A DNA stretch of 64,000 nucleotides from Parachlamydiales bacterium (GTDB taxonomy: Bacteria; Chlamydiota; Chlamydiia; Chlamydiales; SM23-39). The position numbers were made by a program, and so were the translations under genes. Positions 1-8,582 of this stretch are shown here, in pieces. The stretch is from NCBI GenBank assembly GCA_019694475.1, contig JAIBBX010000004.1:264059-328058 (forward strand), read 5' to 3'. The notes under the pieces are model-generated. The model was given only the letters and a program-made list of their open reading frames with translations, was not told the origin of the DNA and made no database searches. The stretch's first letter is position 1. Each line of letters opens with the position of its first letter.

Positions 1-1085
1 CCAATTCCTTTGTGCCTGCATTGCGTTGCAAGAGCTAAGGATTTACTCATCGCTTCTTCGCCCATCGGAATGAAATAAACTTTCGGCCTGCACGGTTTAG
101 GCACAGAGACTTTTTGCGCCATCATCACTTGGATCACCCGCTCTAAGCCAGTTGCCCAACCCACCGATGGCAAATCGGGTCCGCCCAATGTGGCAATGAG
201 GCCATCAAATCTGCCCCCTCCGCCAATCGTATTTTGAGCGCCGAGCTCCCCCGCCATTACTTCAAAAACCGTTTTATTGTAGTAATCAAGTCCCCGCACA
301 ATTTTGTCGTCGACCACAAACGGAATTTTCATCTCTTCAAGGCATCTGCAGACCGCATTAAAATGCGCTTTTGCTGCGGGAGTTAAAGAATGCAAAATAG
401 AAGGGGCGCCTTTAACAATCTCTTTGTCTTTTGGATCTTTTGAATCGAGAATGCGGAGCGGGTTTTTCTCAAAACGAATTTTGCTCTCTTCGGAAAGCTC
501 TGCAAAATGAGGTTTTAGATAATTGAGGAGTGCATTTCTGAAATGATTTCTCGATTCTAGATCGCCTACAGTATTGATGTGCACTTTCAGATTTTTCAGG
601 CCTAGGCGATGATAGAATTCAATGAGGAGGTCGATGACTTCGGCATCCTGCTCTGGACTCCCGTTTCCAATCGCTTCAATCCCAAACTGGTGGTGCTGCC
701 GGTATCTTCCTGACTGCGGCCTTTCATAACGGAACATCGGGCCTGTATAAAAAAGCTTATGTACAGTTCCCAAATTCGAGAGATTGTGTTCGATGAAAGA
801 ACGCATTACAGCAGCGGTTCCCTCGGGGCGCAGCGTGATCGATCTGCCGCCTTTATCTTGGAAGGTAAACATTTCTTTTGAGACGATATCGGAAGTTTCT
901 CCGATGCCGCGGTCAAAAATCCCGGTCATTTCATAGATCGGGGTGCGAATTTCCCGGTAGCCGTAGTCGCAGCTGATTTTGCGTAAGGCGGTCTCGACAA
1001 ATTGCCAAATATCGGAAATTTGCCAGTCTTCTTCGGTCCCGTAAGGTAAAATATCAAAAGTGCCTTTCGGCATCTGGGCTTGCAT
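1..1085 (-). CDS. hisS: Histidyl-tRNA synthetase (3' end beyond window)
   Basis: Class II aminoacyl-tRNA synthetase that charges tRNA-His in the cytoplasm. About 361 codons are visible; the C-terminal anticodon-binding part lies beyond the left edge (the family is about 420 residues). Visible signatures are class II motif 2, beginning RYERPQSGRYRQHHQ at about residue 118, and the histidine-specific box RGLDYY at about residue 262. There are two possible starts, ATG at 1085 (MQAQMPKGTFDIL) and ATG at 1073 (MPKGTFDIL); the second looks more like family N-termini. Neither has a clear Shine-Dalgarno sequence. A TATAAT box lies only 7 bases upstream of the first ATG, so the leader must be very short. 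The order hisS–uhpC–dnaE is the chlamydial one. Confidence 0.95.
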   Translation of the reverse strand, partial: MQAQMPKGTFDILPYGTEEDWQISDIWQFVETALRKISCDYGYREIRTPIYEMTGIFDRGIGETSDIVSKEMFTFQDKGGRSITLRPEGTAAVMRSFIEHNLSNLGTVHKLFYTGPMFRYERPQSGRYRQHHQFGIEAIGNGSPEQDAEVIDLLIEFYHRLGLKNLKVHINTVGDLESRNHFRNALLNYLKPHFAELSEESKIRFEKNPLRILDSKDPKDKEIVKGAPSILHSLTPAAKAHFNAVCRCLEEMKIPFVVDDKIVRGLDYYNKTVFEVMAGELGAQNTIGGGGRFDGLIATLGGPDLPSVGWATGLERVIQVMMAQKVSVPKPCRPKVYFIPMGEEAMSKSLALATQCRHKGI

Positions 1086-1092
1086 GGCTTCA

Positions 1093-1120
1093 ATTATACC
1101 CAGAAGCTTCAACAAAACAA
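1093..1120 (-). promoter_or_regulatory. Putative hisS promoter
   Basis: On the minus strand, TTGTTT (1120–1115) and TATAAT (1098–1093) are 16 bases apart. The -10 box ends 7 bases before the first possible hisS ATG. If it is used, the mRNA would start at or near 1085, leaving no room for a ribosome-binding site unless translation starts at 1073. The -10 is perfect and the -35 is poor. Confidence 0.35.
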
Positions 1121-1136
1121 ATGAAAAGATTCGCAT

Positions 1137-3857
1137 CTACTCTGTCAGTCTCACTTTTTTAGCAGGAGCTGGGCGGCTGTCCTTTTGCTTGATCGGGTGT
1201 TTTGGGTGGTTTTCCTTAGGAGGCTCTGTCCGATTGATAAAACCATGCCATAGCCGGCTCCAAAGGTATGTAGAGGTTTCGAAATGCCCTCTTTGCTCAG
1301 CAATTGTGTGCGCCTCTTGGGTAAGCTGGGGGGTCATTTGAGGAGAAAAACAATGGAAAAGAAACTGAAGGATCTCTGTATTCCCCGAAGTTGCAGCTTG
1401 GAGCGCGCAGTCGCGAAGCGATTGTTCATTTGCTGCGGGGAAGCCTCTTTTTGAGTAAATTGTCCGAGCTGCAGGGATTTGGTTGTGGCGCAATGCGGCG
1501 AAGAGAGCCCTTTCAAGCCTTTCATCGGAAACTCTGGCAAGATTTTCAAAAGGGATATCCAAAACTTGGGTTTTCCCGGCTTTTGCCGAATGATAGAAAA
1601 TTTGAGAAATGGTATTTGCCCCGATCTTAAGAGCCGCAGGGAAAAAGAGAAGCTCGGAGATCGCTCCATCGTTTGCATGGTGCTCTGCCAGGAGAGGCTC
1701 GAGCTCTTCGACTGAAAGGGAGGGGAAGCGGGGGTGCCTCCGCAGTTCGCGGATCGTAGCGAGATTTTCCGTTTGGACTGCCACCTTAAACGCAGTGATT
1801 AGATCATCGTTCGGTATTGGATCTTGTGGATCGTTTCTGCTCAGAATCCTTTCCACCAATTCAACGGGAAGGTTGTCTGCAGGAGGTCTTAAAAGAAGCT
1901 GGCTCAGGGTAGCGCCTGAAACTCTTTGACTGCGCGAATGATTGAGAAGGCTTAAAAGAGATGCCCATTTCTTGCTAACAGCTACGTTGATCAGCAGCTC
2001 TTCAAATTTTTCTTTAGGAATCGCTTCTCCTTTTGTCGTATTGAGAAGGAAATTAGCGAACTTCCTTTTGCCCAATACAGACGCTTCTCGAATGATGGCA
2101 TATAGGTCGCCGAATTCCAGTTGGTTGAAAATGGCTGAAGGTGCAAATGCCTTGAGGAGCGGTTCAGATTCCTCCCATTCCTTCGAATAGAGAAGATTTT
2201 CCAAGAAGACAAACGCGCAGTTTCTGTCGATAAAGACGGCTGCTTGAGGATCAAGAAAGAAGGGAAGGATTGAAAAATTTCCACTTTCGCAGTTTCGAGT
2301 AAAGGTTTCTTGCAGAAGCGTCCGGGCATTTGGGATGCGGACTACAATTTCAGGCTTCAAAAATGGCAACAAGGCCTCAAAACGATCGTTTTGGCAAAGG
2401 TCCTCAAAAGCTGCATTGAGGGTTTCATCATGAGGAGAAACTCCTGCATTAAGAAAGGCTGCCATGCACGCATATTGATGCTTATCTAGAGCGGCTTTAA
2501 ATGCATGGTCGATTGTATCTGCAGAAAATCCTTGGGGGTATCGATCCGAGAGAAGATGGGCAACCCCTTCTCCATTTCCGTAAAACGAGAAAGCAGTGAG
2601 GAGCTCTTTTGCGGCGCCTGGCTGCCGATGAGGATAGTTCGTAAAGAGAAAGTCGTAAGTTTCTTGGTGCTTCCAATCTTTGGCATTCGCGATTGCTTCA
2701 AAATAGGTATCTTTTTCAATATCCCTGCTCCGATTTGTAAAAATCTGCGTTAAGAGCTGGATCTTGCCCCGGCCGGCTAGCCATGGCACAAGTTCATTCA
2801 GATCTTCATTCGATATGTCCATTATTCGCTGGCCCAGCGCGGCAGAGATGAATGCGGCTGAATCGCTTTCTTGGGCTCGAACAATGGCCTCGTGCAGTTG
2901 AACATTTGTTAAACTGCGGATTTCTCGGGCTAGGGCGCTCAGTTCGATGATCTTTTCCCTACGAGTTAATCCTAAGTAGATCAGCCTCTCGTTATCAAGT
3001 CTCTGCGCTTTTCCGATACACACCAATTTCACCATCAAAGGAGACAGCTCTTTGGAAAGATCGAACACATTTCCAAGCTCATTTGCCAGCTGTTCAAATG
3101 AAAGCGCGCGGATTTGCTGATAATGCCCGCGAGTCAAACTGGCCGCATAAGGGTGTTTAGCTAGATATTCATCATAGGAGCCGCTCAGCTGCATGAGCCG
3201 TCCTTCGATGAGAGCTGGGAATGTTTCAAAAAATACGGGGGAGGATTGCTCGCATTCAGAAAGCCAAGGATTTGGATTTGCAAACAGCTGGACGCAGATT
3301 GAATCGACAATTTCGAGTCTTTCGCTTTGGCAATGGAAGATCAAGTTATCCCGGTCGCTGATGATTTGCGCTGTATTCTCATCGACTATCGCTTGCCATA
3401 GATTTTCATCGAGGTCGTCTGGAGGAGGCCCCGGAGATTGCGGAGGTTCTTCGATGGGTGCGGGCTGGACTTCTTGGACTACAGGAAGAGGTAATGCCGG
3501 GGCTGATGGGCGGAGGGTCCGGCCAAAATCTGCGATCTGTTTGAGAGCCGGTGCAATCGTTCCGATCAAGTTATAGGGGCTACCCTCTAATTCCCGTTTC
3601 AATCCTTGAGACATTCCGAGAAGAGCAATGGCACTCCCTCTCCCTCGACCCTGCCGCTGCTGGCCGCAATACTGCTGGATCTGTTCGGAGAGCTCCTGCA
3701 CTCTTTTGTACAGATTAAGATGCGCCGGTATATCGGCTCTTGCTCCCATCTGCTGAAAATGAAAAATCGGAAAATCGCTGTTTGCTTCAGTAAACAAATT
3801 TAGTTGTCTTGCGTTGGAAATAATTGAGTCGATGAGGGGTGGGGCGGCTATATTCAT
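1137..3857 (-). CDS. 906-residue hypothetical protein with ankyrin-like helical repeats
   Basis: No family is recognised with certainty. The first 110 residues are mixed, followed by a Pro-rich linker (about 115–150: PVVQEVQPAPIEEPPQSPG). The remainder is built of short helix pairs about 30–40 residues long that resemble degenerate ankyrin or other alpha-solenoid repeats, for example ACMAAFLNAGVSPHDETLN and ALQAATSGNTEILQFLF near the C-terminus. The tail is basic (KKVRLTE). There is no signal peptide and no membrane segment. The gene lies between hisS (52 bases downstream) and two small hypotheticals with the same orientation. Large soluble helical-repeat proteins in amoeba-associated chlamydiae are often suspected effectors or scaffolds; here that is inference only. 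Confidence 0.8.
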   Translation of the reverse strand: MNIAAPPLIDSIISNARQLNLFTEANSDFPIFHFQQMGARADIPAHLNLYKRVQELSEQIQQYCGQQRQGRGRGSAIALLGMSQGLKRELEGSPYNLIGTIAPALKQIADFGRTLRPSAPALPLPVVQEVQPAPIEEPPQSPGPPPDDLDENLWQAIVDENTAQIISDRDNLIFHCQSERLEIVDSICVQLFANPNPWLSECEQSSPVFFETFPALIEGRLMQLSGSYDEYLAKHPYAASLTRGHYQQIRALSFEQLANELGNVFDLSKELSPLMVKLVCIGKAQRLDNERLIYLGLTRREKIIELSALAREIRSLTNVQLHEAIVRAQESDSAAFISAALGQRIMDISNEDLNELVPWLAGRGKIQLLTQIFTNRSRDIEKDTYFEAIANAKDWKHQETYDFLFTNYPHRQPGAAKELLTAFSFYGNGEGVAHLLSDRYPQGFSADTIDHAFKAALDKHQYACMAAFLNAGVSPHDETLNAAFEDLCQNDRFEALLPFLKPEIVVRIPNARTLLQETFTRNCESGNFSILPFFLDPQAAVFIDRNCAFVFLENLLYSKEWEESEPLLKAFAPSAIFNQLEFGDLYAIIREASVLGKRKFANFLLNTTKGEAIPKEKFEELLINVAVSKKWASLLSLLNHSRSQRVSGATLSQLLLRPPADNLPVELVERILSRNDPQDPIPNDDLITAFKVAVQTENLATIRELRRHPRFPSLSVEELEPLLAEHHANDGAISELLFFPAALKIGANTISQIFYHSAKAGKTQVLDIPFENLARVSDERLERALFAALRHNQIPAARTIYSKRGFPAANEQSLRDCALQAATSGNTEILQFLFHCFSPQMTPQLTQEAHTIAEQRGHFETSTYLWSRLWHGFINRTEPPKENHPKHPIKQKDSRPAPAKKVRLTE

Positions 3858-3861
3858 ACTT

Positions 3862-4110
3862 TTATCGTCTAATCAGTTGGAGATTTGGGGAGCTGTCGTC
3901 GATTTCAATCTTGACGACTACATCCGGCATATTTCGAACCAGATACTTTCGAATATTTCGAATGATGTCGTCTTTGAGGATGGTTGCTGCAACCCGGTCG
4001 ATATTTAAACAGTTCGGAGGGACTCGGCTTTTGCCAGTCTTATATTCGACAGAAAAATAAGAAAATCCATCAAAATCAGTTACAGAAAGATAGGCTTCTA
4101 TCAATGACAT
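3862..4110 (-). CDS. Small hypothetical protein, 82 residues
   Basis: Not recognised. It fills the gap between the 906-residue protein and the 194-residue protein, with the same orientation. The frame stays open upstream to 4194 (110 residues), but that longer form would overlap the preceding gene by 52 bases. The ATG at 4110 (MSLIEAYLSVTDFDG) lies 32 bases after that gene's stop and is the more economical start. The product has a mixed composition with a basic middle (IRNIRKYLVRN) and an acidic end (KIEIDDSSPN), and no signal or membrane segment. The ribosome-binding site is weak (AGG). It could be a real small gene or a remnant. Confidence 0.45.
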   Translation of the reverse strand: MSLIEAYLSVTDFDGFSYFSVEYKTGKSRVPPNCLNIDRVAATILKDDIIRNIRKYLVRNMPDVVVKIEIDDSSPNLQLIRR

Positions 4111-4142
4111 AGGCCTGAAAGGATAATCTCTCGGCCGCTTTT

Positions 4143-4727
4143 TTATGAAGAGGAGTTTAAAAGCTTCAGGGTGTCTTCTAAAAGACGGGTCCATTCAGTG
4201 AGGGCGCTGCCTGCCGGATTCATCTCATGCTCCCGATGGATTTTTTGAACCAATTCCATGTAGGGGAAAGGAACCCACTTTTGCCCTGCGTATTCGGTGA
4301 GGTAGTAACCGAACGTATGGCGCTGATTCTCTGGATAATGATTCATTTTTTTTACAAAAAGATTAAAAACAGCCAATGCATCTTGATTGAAGTCTAAGCT
4401 CTCTTCTAAGGACCGGTTCCAGCTTAGCGATAGATCATTGAGAAAGTGGACATCTTGGCTCCGGTCTTCGACTTTAAGGAGATCTAAGGAAGTTTTGAGT
4501 TGAGACAAGGTCCCGCGCTTGCCGCCCTTTCCAGGAAAAGATTCCCCCAGTCGTTCGATCAGGTTGTCGAACGCCTTCCGCATAGCCTGAAGCACAGCCC
4601 CAATCAATCCTTTATTGTCTGGAGGCTCTTCTGGAGGCTGCCCGCCTCCCTGCGGCTGGCCCTGCGATCCTTCTACACGGTACCCAAAAGGATCGGGCAC
4701 CCCTCCGACTGGACTTTGGTAACTCAT
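4143..4727 (-). CDS. Hypothetical protein, 194 residues, Pro/Gly-rich N-terminus
   Basis: No family recognised. The N-terminal 40 residues are rich in Gly, Gln and Pro (SQGQPQGGGQPPEEPP) and probably disordered. The remaining 150 residues look helical and include LIGAVLQAMRKAFDNLIERL at about 41–60 and a TEWTRLLEDTLKLL tail. There is no export signal. It is the first gene of a minus-strand run that leads to hisS, and it is divergent from uhpC with a 99-base spacer. The low-complexity start followed by a helical body is seen in some secreted chlamydial proteins, but nothing here proves secretion. Confidence 0.7.
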   Translation of the reverse strand: MSYQSPVGGVPDPFGYRVEGSQGQPQGGGQPPEEPPDNKGLIGAVLQAMRKAFDNLIERLGESFPGKGGKRGTLSQLKTSLDLLKVEDRSQDVHFLNDLSLSWNRSLEESLDFNQDALAVFNLFVKKMNHYPENQRHTFGYYLTEYAGQKWVPFPYMELVQKIHREHEMNPAGSALTEWTRLLEDTLKLLNSSS

Positions 4728-4756
4728 ATTTCAGATACTAGCAAAAAGACTTTTTG

Positions 4757-4785
4757 TTGACAGAACCGATTCTGTCGATTACCCT
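4757..4785 (+). promoter_or_regulatory. uhpC promoter with overlapping inverted repeat
   Basis: TTGACA (4757–4762), then 17 bases, then TACCCT (4780–4785). The -35 is perfect and the -10 is weak. The end of the -35 box is the start of a perfect inverted repeat, GACAGAA–CCGA–TTCTGTC (4759–4776), which fills most of the spacer. An operator in this place would let a repressor block RNA polymerase. The regulator is unknown. Confidence 0.5.
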
Positions 4786-4826
4786 CTTTGGTTTTGCATG
4801 AAACGGAAAGACAGCATGGAGGCTTT

Positions 4827-6161
4827 GTGTCCGTATTAGACGTTTTTAGACCCGCTCCTCCCATTGACGAAATCCAAGATCCGGATCTCGTAAAAAAAAA
4901 CTATAAGTACTGGCGAATTCGCACATTTTACGCCATGTGGGCAGGTTATGCCTTTTTCTACTTCACAAGAAAAAGCTTTACCTACGCTATGCCCGTCATG
5001 CAGGCTGAATTGGGCCTTAGCAAATTGCAACTCGGCTATCTAGGAAGCATTCTCTATATCACATACGGAGCCAGCAAGTTCCTAAGCGGTATTTTGGGCG
5101 ATAAATCGAATCCCCGCTATTTCATGTCGATCGGACTTATTTTCACAGGAATTTTTAACTGCCTGTTCGGAATGTCCTCTATGTTTTGGGCGCTCGCTGT
5201 TTTCTGGGGACTCAACGGGGTCTTTCAGGGATGGGGATGGCCCGGATGCGCAAAACTGCTCACCCAGTGGTACTCTCAATCCGAACGAGGCAGATGGTGG
5301 AGCCTTTGGAATACCTCGCACAACATTGGCGGTTCTCTCATCCCCCTTCTGGTCGCCGCTTGCGCCGAATACATGGGATGGCGCTTTAGTATGTATGTTC
5401 CCGGAATCATCTGTATTTTGGCTGGATTCTTCATCATGAACCGGCTGCGCGACACCCCGCAATCTTTGGGACTTCCCGCGGTAGAAAAATTCCGCAACGA
5501 TTATTCTGCAAAATCGGCCGTGAAAGAAAAGACCCACCTTTCTACGAAAGAAATCCTTTTCGATTATGTGATTAAGAATAAATATATTTGGATTTTGGCC
5601 TTTGCTTATTTCTTGGTCTACATCATCCGAACGGCAGTGAATGATTGGAGCGCCTTTTACTTGATCGAAGTGAAGCAATATACGCTCAAGCAGGCAAGCG
5701 TTTGCCTTTTCTGGTTCGAATGGGGTGGTTTGGCGGGAAGTTTGGCCGCTGGTTGGGCCTCCGATATTATTTTCAACGGGAAAAGAAATCCGATCAATGT
5801 CTTGTTTACAGCCGCTATTTTGGTGCTCATTTTCGCCTTCAAATTCTTTACCTCAAGCTCCGTTCTCATCGATTCGGTCTTCATTTTCCTCTTTGGATTT
5901 TTCATCTTCGGCCCGCAAATGCTCATCGGCATGGCTGCAGCAGAGCTTTCGCATAAAAATGCAACGGCGACTGCTACAGGTTTTGTCGGCTGCTTCGCAT
6001 ATCTTGGCGCAGCTGTGGCAAACGGTCCGCTTGGCCATATCACCGAGAACTATGGGTGGGATATCTACTTGCTGACCCTTTTTGCTTGCGGTGCTATTGG
6101 AGCGCTCATTATGCTCCCGCTTTGGTCGGTGAAGAACAATCCAAAAGAAGCGGTTGCTTGA
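4827..6161 (+). CDS. uhpC: Hexose-phosphate antiporter of the organophosphate:Pi family
   Basis: Major facilitator superfamily inner-membrane protein. Chlamydial UhpC exchanges glucose 6-phosphate for inorganic phosphate and so feeds on host sugar phosphate. The sequence shows 12 hydrophobic segments and the typical start RTFYAMWAGYAFFYFTRKSF; GWGWPGCAKLLTQWY and RGRWWSLWNTSHNIGG are hallmark stretches of the UhpC/UhpT/GlpT group. I place the start at GTG 4827 (MSVLDVFRPAPP, 444 residues) because GGAGG lies 4 bases upstream. The frame is open back to a TTG at 4788, which has no such site. Position next to dnaE agrees with Chlamydia. The stop codon directly abuts that of the convergent gene at 6162. 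Confidence 0.93.
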   Translation: MSVLDVFRPAPPIDEIQDPDLVKKNYKYWRIRTFYAMWAGYAFFYFTRKSFTYAMPVMQAELGLSKLQLGYLGSILYITYGASKFLSGILGDKSNPRYFMSIGLIFTGIFNCLFGMSSMFWALAVFWGLNGVFQGWGWPGCAKLLTQWYSQSERGRWWSLWNTSHNIGGSLIPLLVAACAEYMGWRFSMYVPGIICILAGFFIMNRLRDTPQSLGLPAVEKFRNDYSAKSAVKEKTHLSTKEILFDYVIKNKYIWILAFAYFLVYIIRTAVNDWSAFYLIEVKQYTLKQASVCLFWFEWGGLAGSLAAGWASDIIFNGKRNPINVLFTAAILVLIFAFKFFTSSSVLIDSVFIFLFGFFIFGPQMLIGMAAAELSHKNATATATGFVGCFAYLGAAVANGPLGHITENYGWDIYLLTLFACGAIGALIMLPLWSVKNNPKEAVA

Positions 6162-7376
6162 TTATAAACTGAGAGGCGTTCCTTCTTCAGAGAAGAGCGC
6201 CTTGTTTTTCTTAGCAGTTTGCCGGTGAGGTTTGCGATACTGGATATTGATCCATTGAGGATCACTCTTCATTTCGTCTTTCAACATTTTGGCATTCAAA
6301 GTTTGATAGCTTCCATACCGTTTTAGGACCAAAGAGAAATAGTTGAGTACGTCATGGTATAAAATATTCTCTTTTGCAAATTGATAGGCCTTTTCAGCGA
6401 TTTCCCTGCACTCATCATCATGAGTTTTGGCCCATTCGATTTTTTCAATCAGATCGCTGAGATCACTTTTCACGGGAACATAATGAACATGCGGTTTGAG
6501 TGCGCCGTAAAACCATTGAATTTCATCGGAATCGGGTTTGAAAGTAAGAGAGCCGGAGAGCAGGCGCCACTGCAAGGCAGGAGCTGCGCACATCACTCCA
6601 TCGACATAGGGAAGATATTTGCAGGATAAAAAATCTTCCCAGGAAGATCGATCTCCCATGATCAATGCGCATCGCCTTTTTTCTTCTTCAGATTCAGGAG
6701 CGGAGCTAAGACGGGCATCTAAAAGATCTGGGCGTTCTAAGGAGAGCTGGCAAAGAGTGTAGCGCACTTCTTTGGTCAAACCGCCTCTCCAAAGGGCAAA
6801 AGGACGCTTTTTTTCCCAAGGGATTCGAGCTTTCTTGACCGTTTTAATGTCCGACATCCACCAATGACCGATGGATCTCCAGTCGGGAATCAAAGGAGCA
6901 TTAGGTGTATTTTTGAGTTTGGCTGAAACGAGGACGGGCGCTTTGGGAAGGGGGCCAAAAGGAAATGCATCGAAATAGGAGATGAGAAATTCCATATTCG
7001 GCAAGTTTGTGCATTGAAGGATCGTTTTGATCGCTTTTTCTGTATTGTTGTCCTTAAGAGAAATGAGTTCCCCTTCAACGAAATAACGATAAAGCTCGTT
7101 GTCCACGATCCGATAACGGACCACCATCGGAGAAAGTGTTTTATAGGAGTCGAATGTTTGCTGTAAGTCTTCTTGAGAAATGCTCGTGATATTTTCGAAA
7201 TCGGCCTCAATCTGTTCCAACATCCAAGGAGATGCTTCTTTTCTCAAAAAAGACTTCTTCTTTACGTGGCGCAGCATCGTCTCAGCTTTCAAATAGGCTT
7301 TGCGCTCTTTCATCGAGTGATGGAAGAACGTCCCTGCGCCGAGAATCAAAAATAGAAAAACAATTATTTTTGCCAT
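6162..7376 (-). CDS. GT90-family (CAP10-like) glycosyltransferase with N-terminal anchor
   Basis: A 404-residue protein related to glycosyltransferase family 90, which includes fungal CAP10 and animal POGLUT/Rumi protein O-glucosyltransferases. Visible signs are ALWRGGLT at 194–201 with a following Arg-containing helix (VRYTLCQLS), a SSWEDFLSCKYLPYVDG block ending at D259–G260, and the later ALQWRLLSGSLTFKP stretch; the order matches the family's lipopolysaccharide-modifying domain. Residues 3–20 form one hydrophobic segment, an uncleaved anchor or signal peptide, so the enzyme probably acts outside the cytoplasm. It lies convergent to uhpC with no spacer and next to a GT10 enzyme with the same orientation. 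The donor and acceptor cannot be told from sequence. It is likely acquired. Confidence 0.75.
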   Translation of the reverse strand: MAKIIVFLFLILGAGTFFHHSMKERKAYLKAETMLRHVKKKSFLRKEASPWMLEQIEADFENITSISQEDLQQTFDSYKTLSPMVVRYRIVDNELYRYFVEGELISLKDNNTEKAIKTILQCTNLPNMEFLISYFDAFPFGPLPKAPVLVSAKLKNTPNAPLIPDWRSIGHWWMSDIKTVKKARIPWEKKRPFALWRGGLTKEVRYTLCQLSLERPDLLDARLSSAPESEEEKRRCALIMGDRSSWEDFLSCKYLPYVDGVMCAAPALQWRLLSGSLTFKPDSDEIQWFYGALKPHVHYVPVKSDLSDLIEKIEWAKTHDDECREIAEKAYQFAKENILYHDVLNYFSLVLKRYGSYQTLNAKMLKDEMKSDPQWINIQYRKPHRQTAKKNKALFSEEGTPLSL

Positions 7377-7458
7377 TTTTTAGGAATTACAACCAGTTTG
7401 GCCCGCGATTGAACCGATTTGGTATAAGATAATCTGCTGAATAAGGAAAGAAACATAA

Positions 7459-8535
7459 TCATTCTTGGTTCAGTTTTGATAGAAAGTTTTCAACAAAATA
7501 TTCATGCGTAAAGACTTTTGCCTTTTCGCTCGTGAGGAATTTGCCAGCATTCTCGACAAAGGTTTGATACTCTTCTTTGGTCATTCCCTTTAGATATTGA
7601 TAGAGATCCTCGTAACTTGCAAATTTTCTCTTATCGATGAAACAGTCGTCAGGAATGTAGTCAGCCACGTTGCATGCGCCCAGATAAATAGGCACAACGC
7701 CCGCGATAAAACAATCAAAAATCTTTTCGGAGATGTAGCCTTTAACATCGCGCGTGTTTTCGTAACAGATGGAGAATTTGTATTGTTTGAGTGTTTCTAA
7801 TTTATTTGGCAAAGAGCCGCGATAATTTTTATACTTCTTTTTCCAGCCGTATCCGTAGAGATCAAATTCCCCATCGGGTTTGTCTTCGAAAAATTTGATG
7901 GCTCTTTGCCTTTCCGAATAAAGCTCTTTGGGATGTTTGCTCGTAAGTCTTCTGCAGATCATGGTGCAGAATTTTTTCTCTTCAAAAGAAGGAGTGTTAG
8001 TGAGTCTTGGAGAAATAGTTGGGTAGTGCAACTTGAAGAATGTTTGATTGTCGACTAGATCGTCATCCCAGGTGAAAATTTTTCCAAAAAAAGCTTGAGT
8101 TTTCGGGTCGTAGAGTTCTTCTTGGACAGTGGGAGGCTCCCACATCACAAGAACCAATTTTTCTTTAGGGATTTTCGCTAAATTACATTCCCGCATTTTT
8201 GGTCCTAAATTCCAAAACACCCAATATTTAGTGCTCGGAGAGATGATTTCATTTTTGGACAGGCCAAAACCGAGCCAATGGAGAAAATCCCGAAAGCTGT
8301 GCACCCCTTTCCAGTTTAAAAGGCGGGGCAGGTAATGGTCGAGCTCCCAGCTTCGGATATCATCTCCTTGTGCAATGAGCTTCCGGCGCATCATGCTAGG
8401 CAATGATTCTCCATCGAGCGGAAACATGCTTTGCCCTTTAGCTTCCCACGCATAATCGCAAAAAAGTTCGATCTCTGCGCAGTAAGTCATACTGCTGATA
8501 AGGCATAGGAATATCCATTTATTTAGGAAGTTCAT
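7459..8535 (-). CDS. GT10-family glycosyltransferase (alpha-1,3-fucosyltransferase-like) with signal peptide
   Basis: A 358-residue protein. The C-terminal half carries the GT10 signature: KFSICYEN at 253–260, then GYISEKIFDCF (266–276), AGVVPIYLGA (278–287), YIPDDCFID and a FASYEDLYQYLK helix. In known GT10 enzymes this region binds the GDP-sugar, usually GDP-fucose. Residues 1–20 look like a signal peptide (hydrophobic core WIFLCLISSM, then YCA), so the enzyme seems to be exported, unlike most bacterial GT10 proteins such as those of Helicobacter, which are cytoplasmic. AAGGAG lies 12 bases before the ATG. It sits between a truncated gene and the GT90 gene, all minus strand. No GDP-fucose synthesis genes occur in this window, so the donor could come from the host. 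Confidence 0.82.
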   Translation of the reverse strand: MNFLNKWIFLCLISSMTYCAEIELFCDYAWEAKGQSMFPLDGESLPSMMRRKLIAQGDDIRSWELDHYLPRLLNWKGVHSFRDFLHWLGFGLSKNEIISPSTKYWVFWNLGPKMRECNLAKIPKEKLVLVMWEPPTVQEELYDPKTQAFFGKIFTWDDDLVDNQTFFKLHYPTISPRLTNTPSFEEKKFCTMICRRLTSKHPKELYSERQRAIKFFEDKPDGEFDLYGYGWKKKYKNYRGSLPNKLETLKQYKFSICYENTRDVKGYISEKIFDCFIAGVVPIYLGACNVADYIPDDCFIDKRKFASYEDLYQYLKGMTKEEYQTFVENAGKFLTSEKAKVFTHEYFVENFLSKLNQE

Positions 8536-8582
8536 AAAGGCTGATTGCTCCTTGGCTTGGAGGGGGTGTTTGATTCCAAGAT

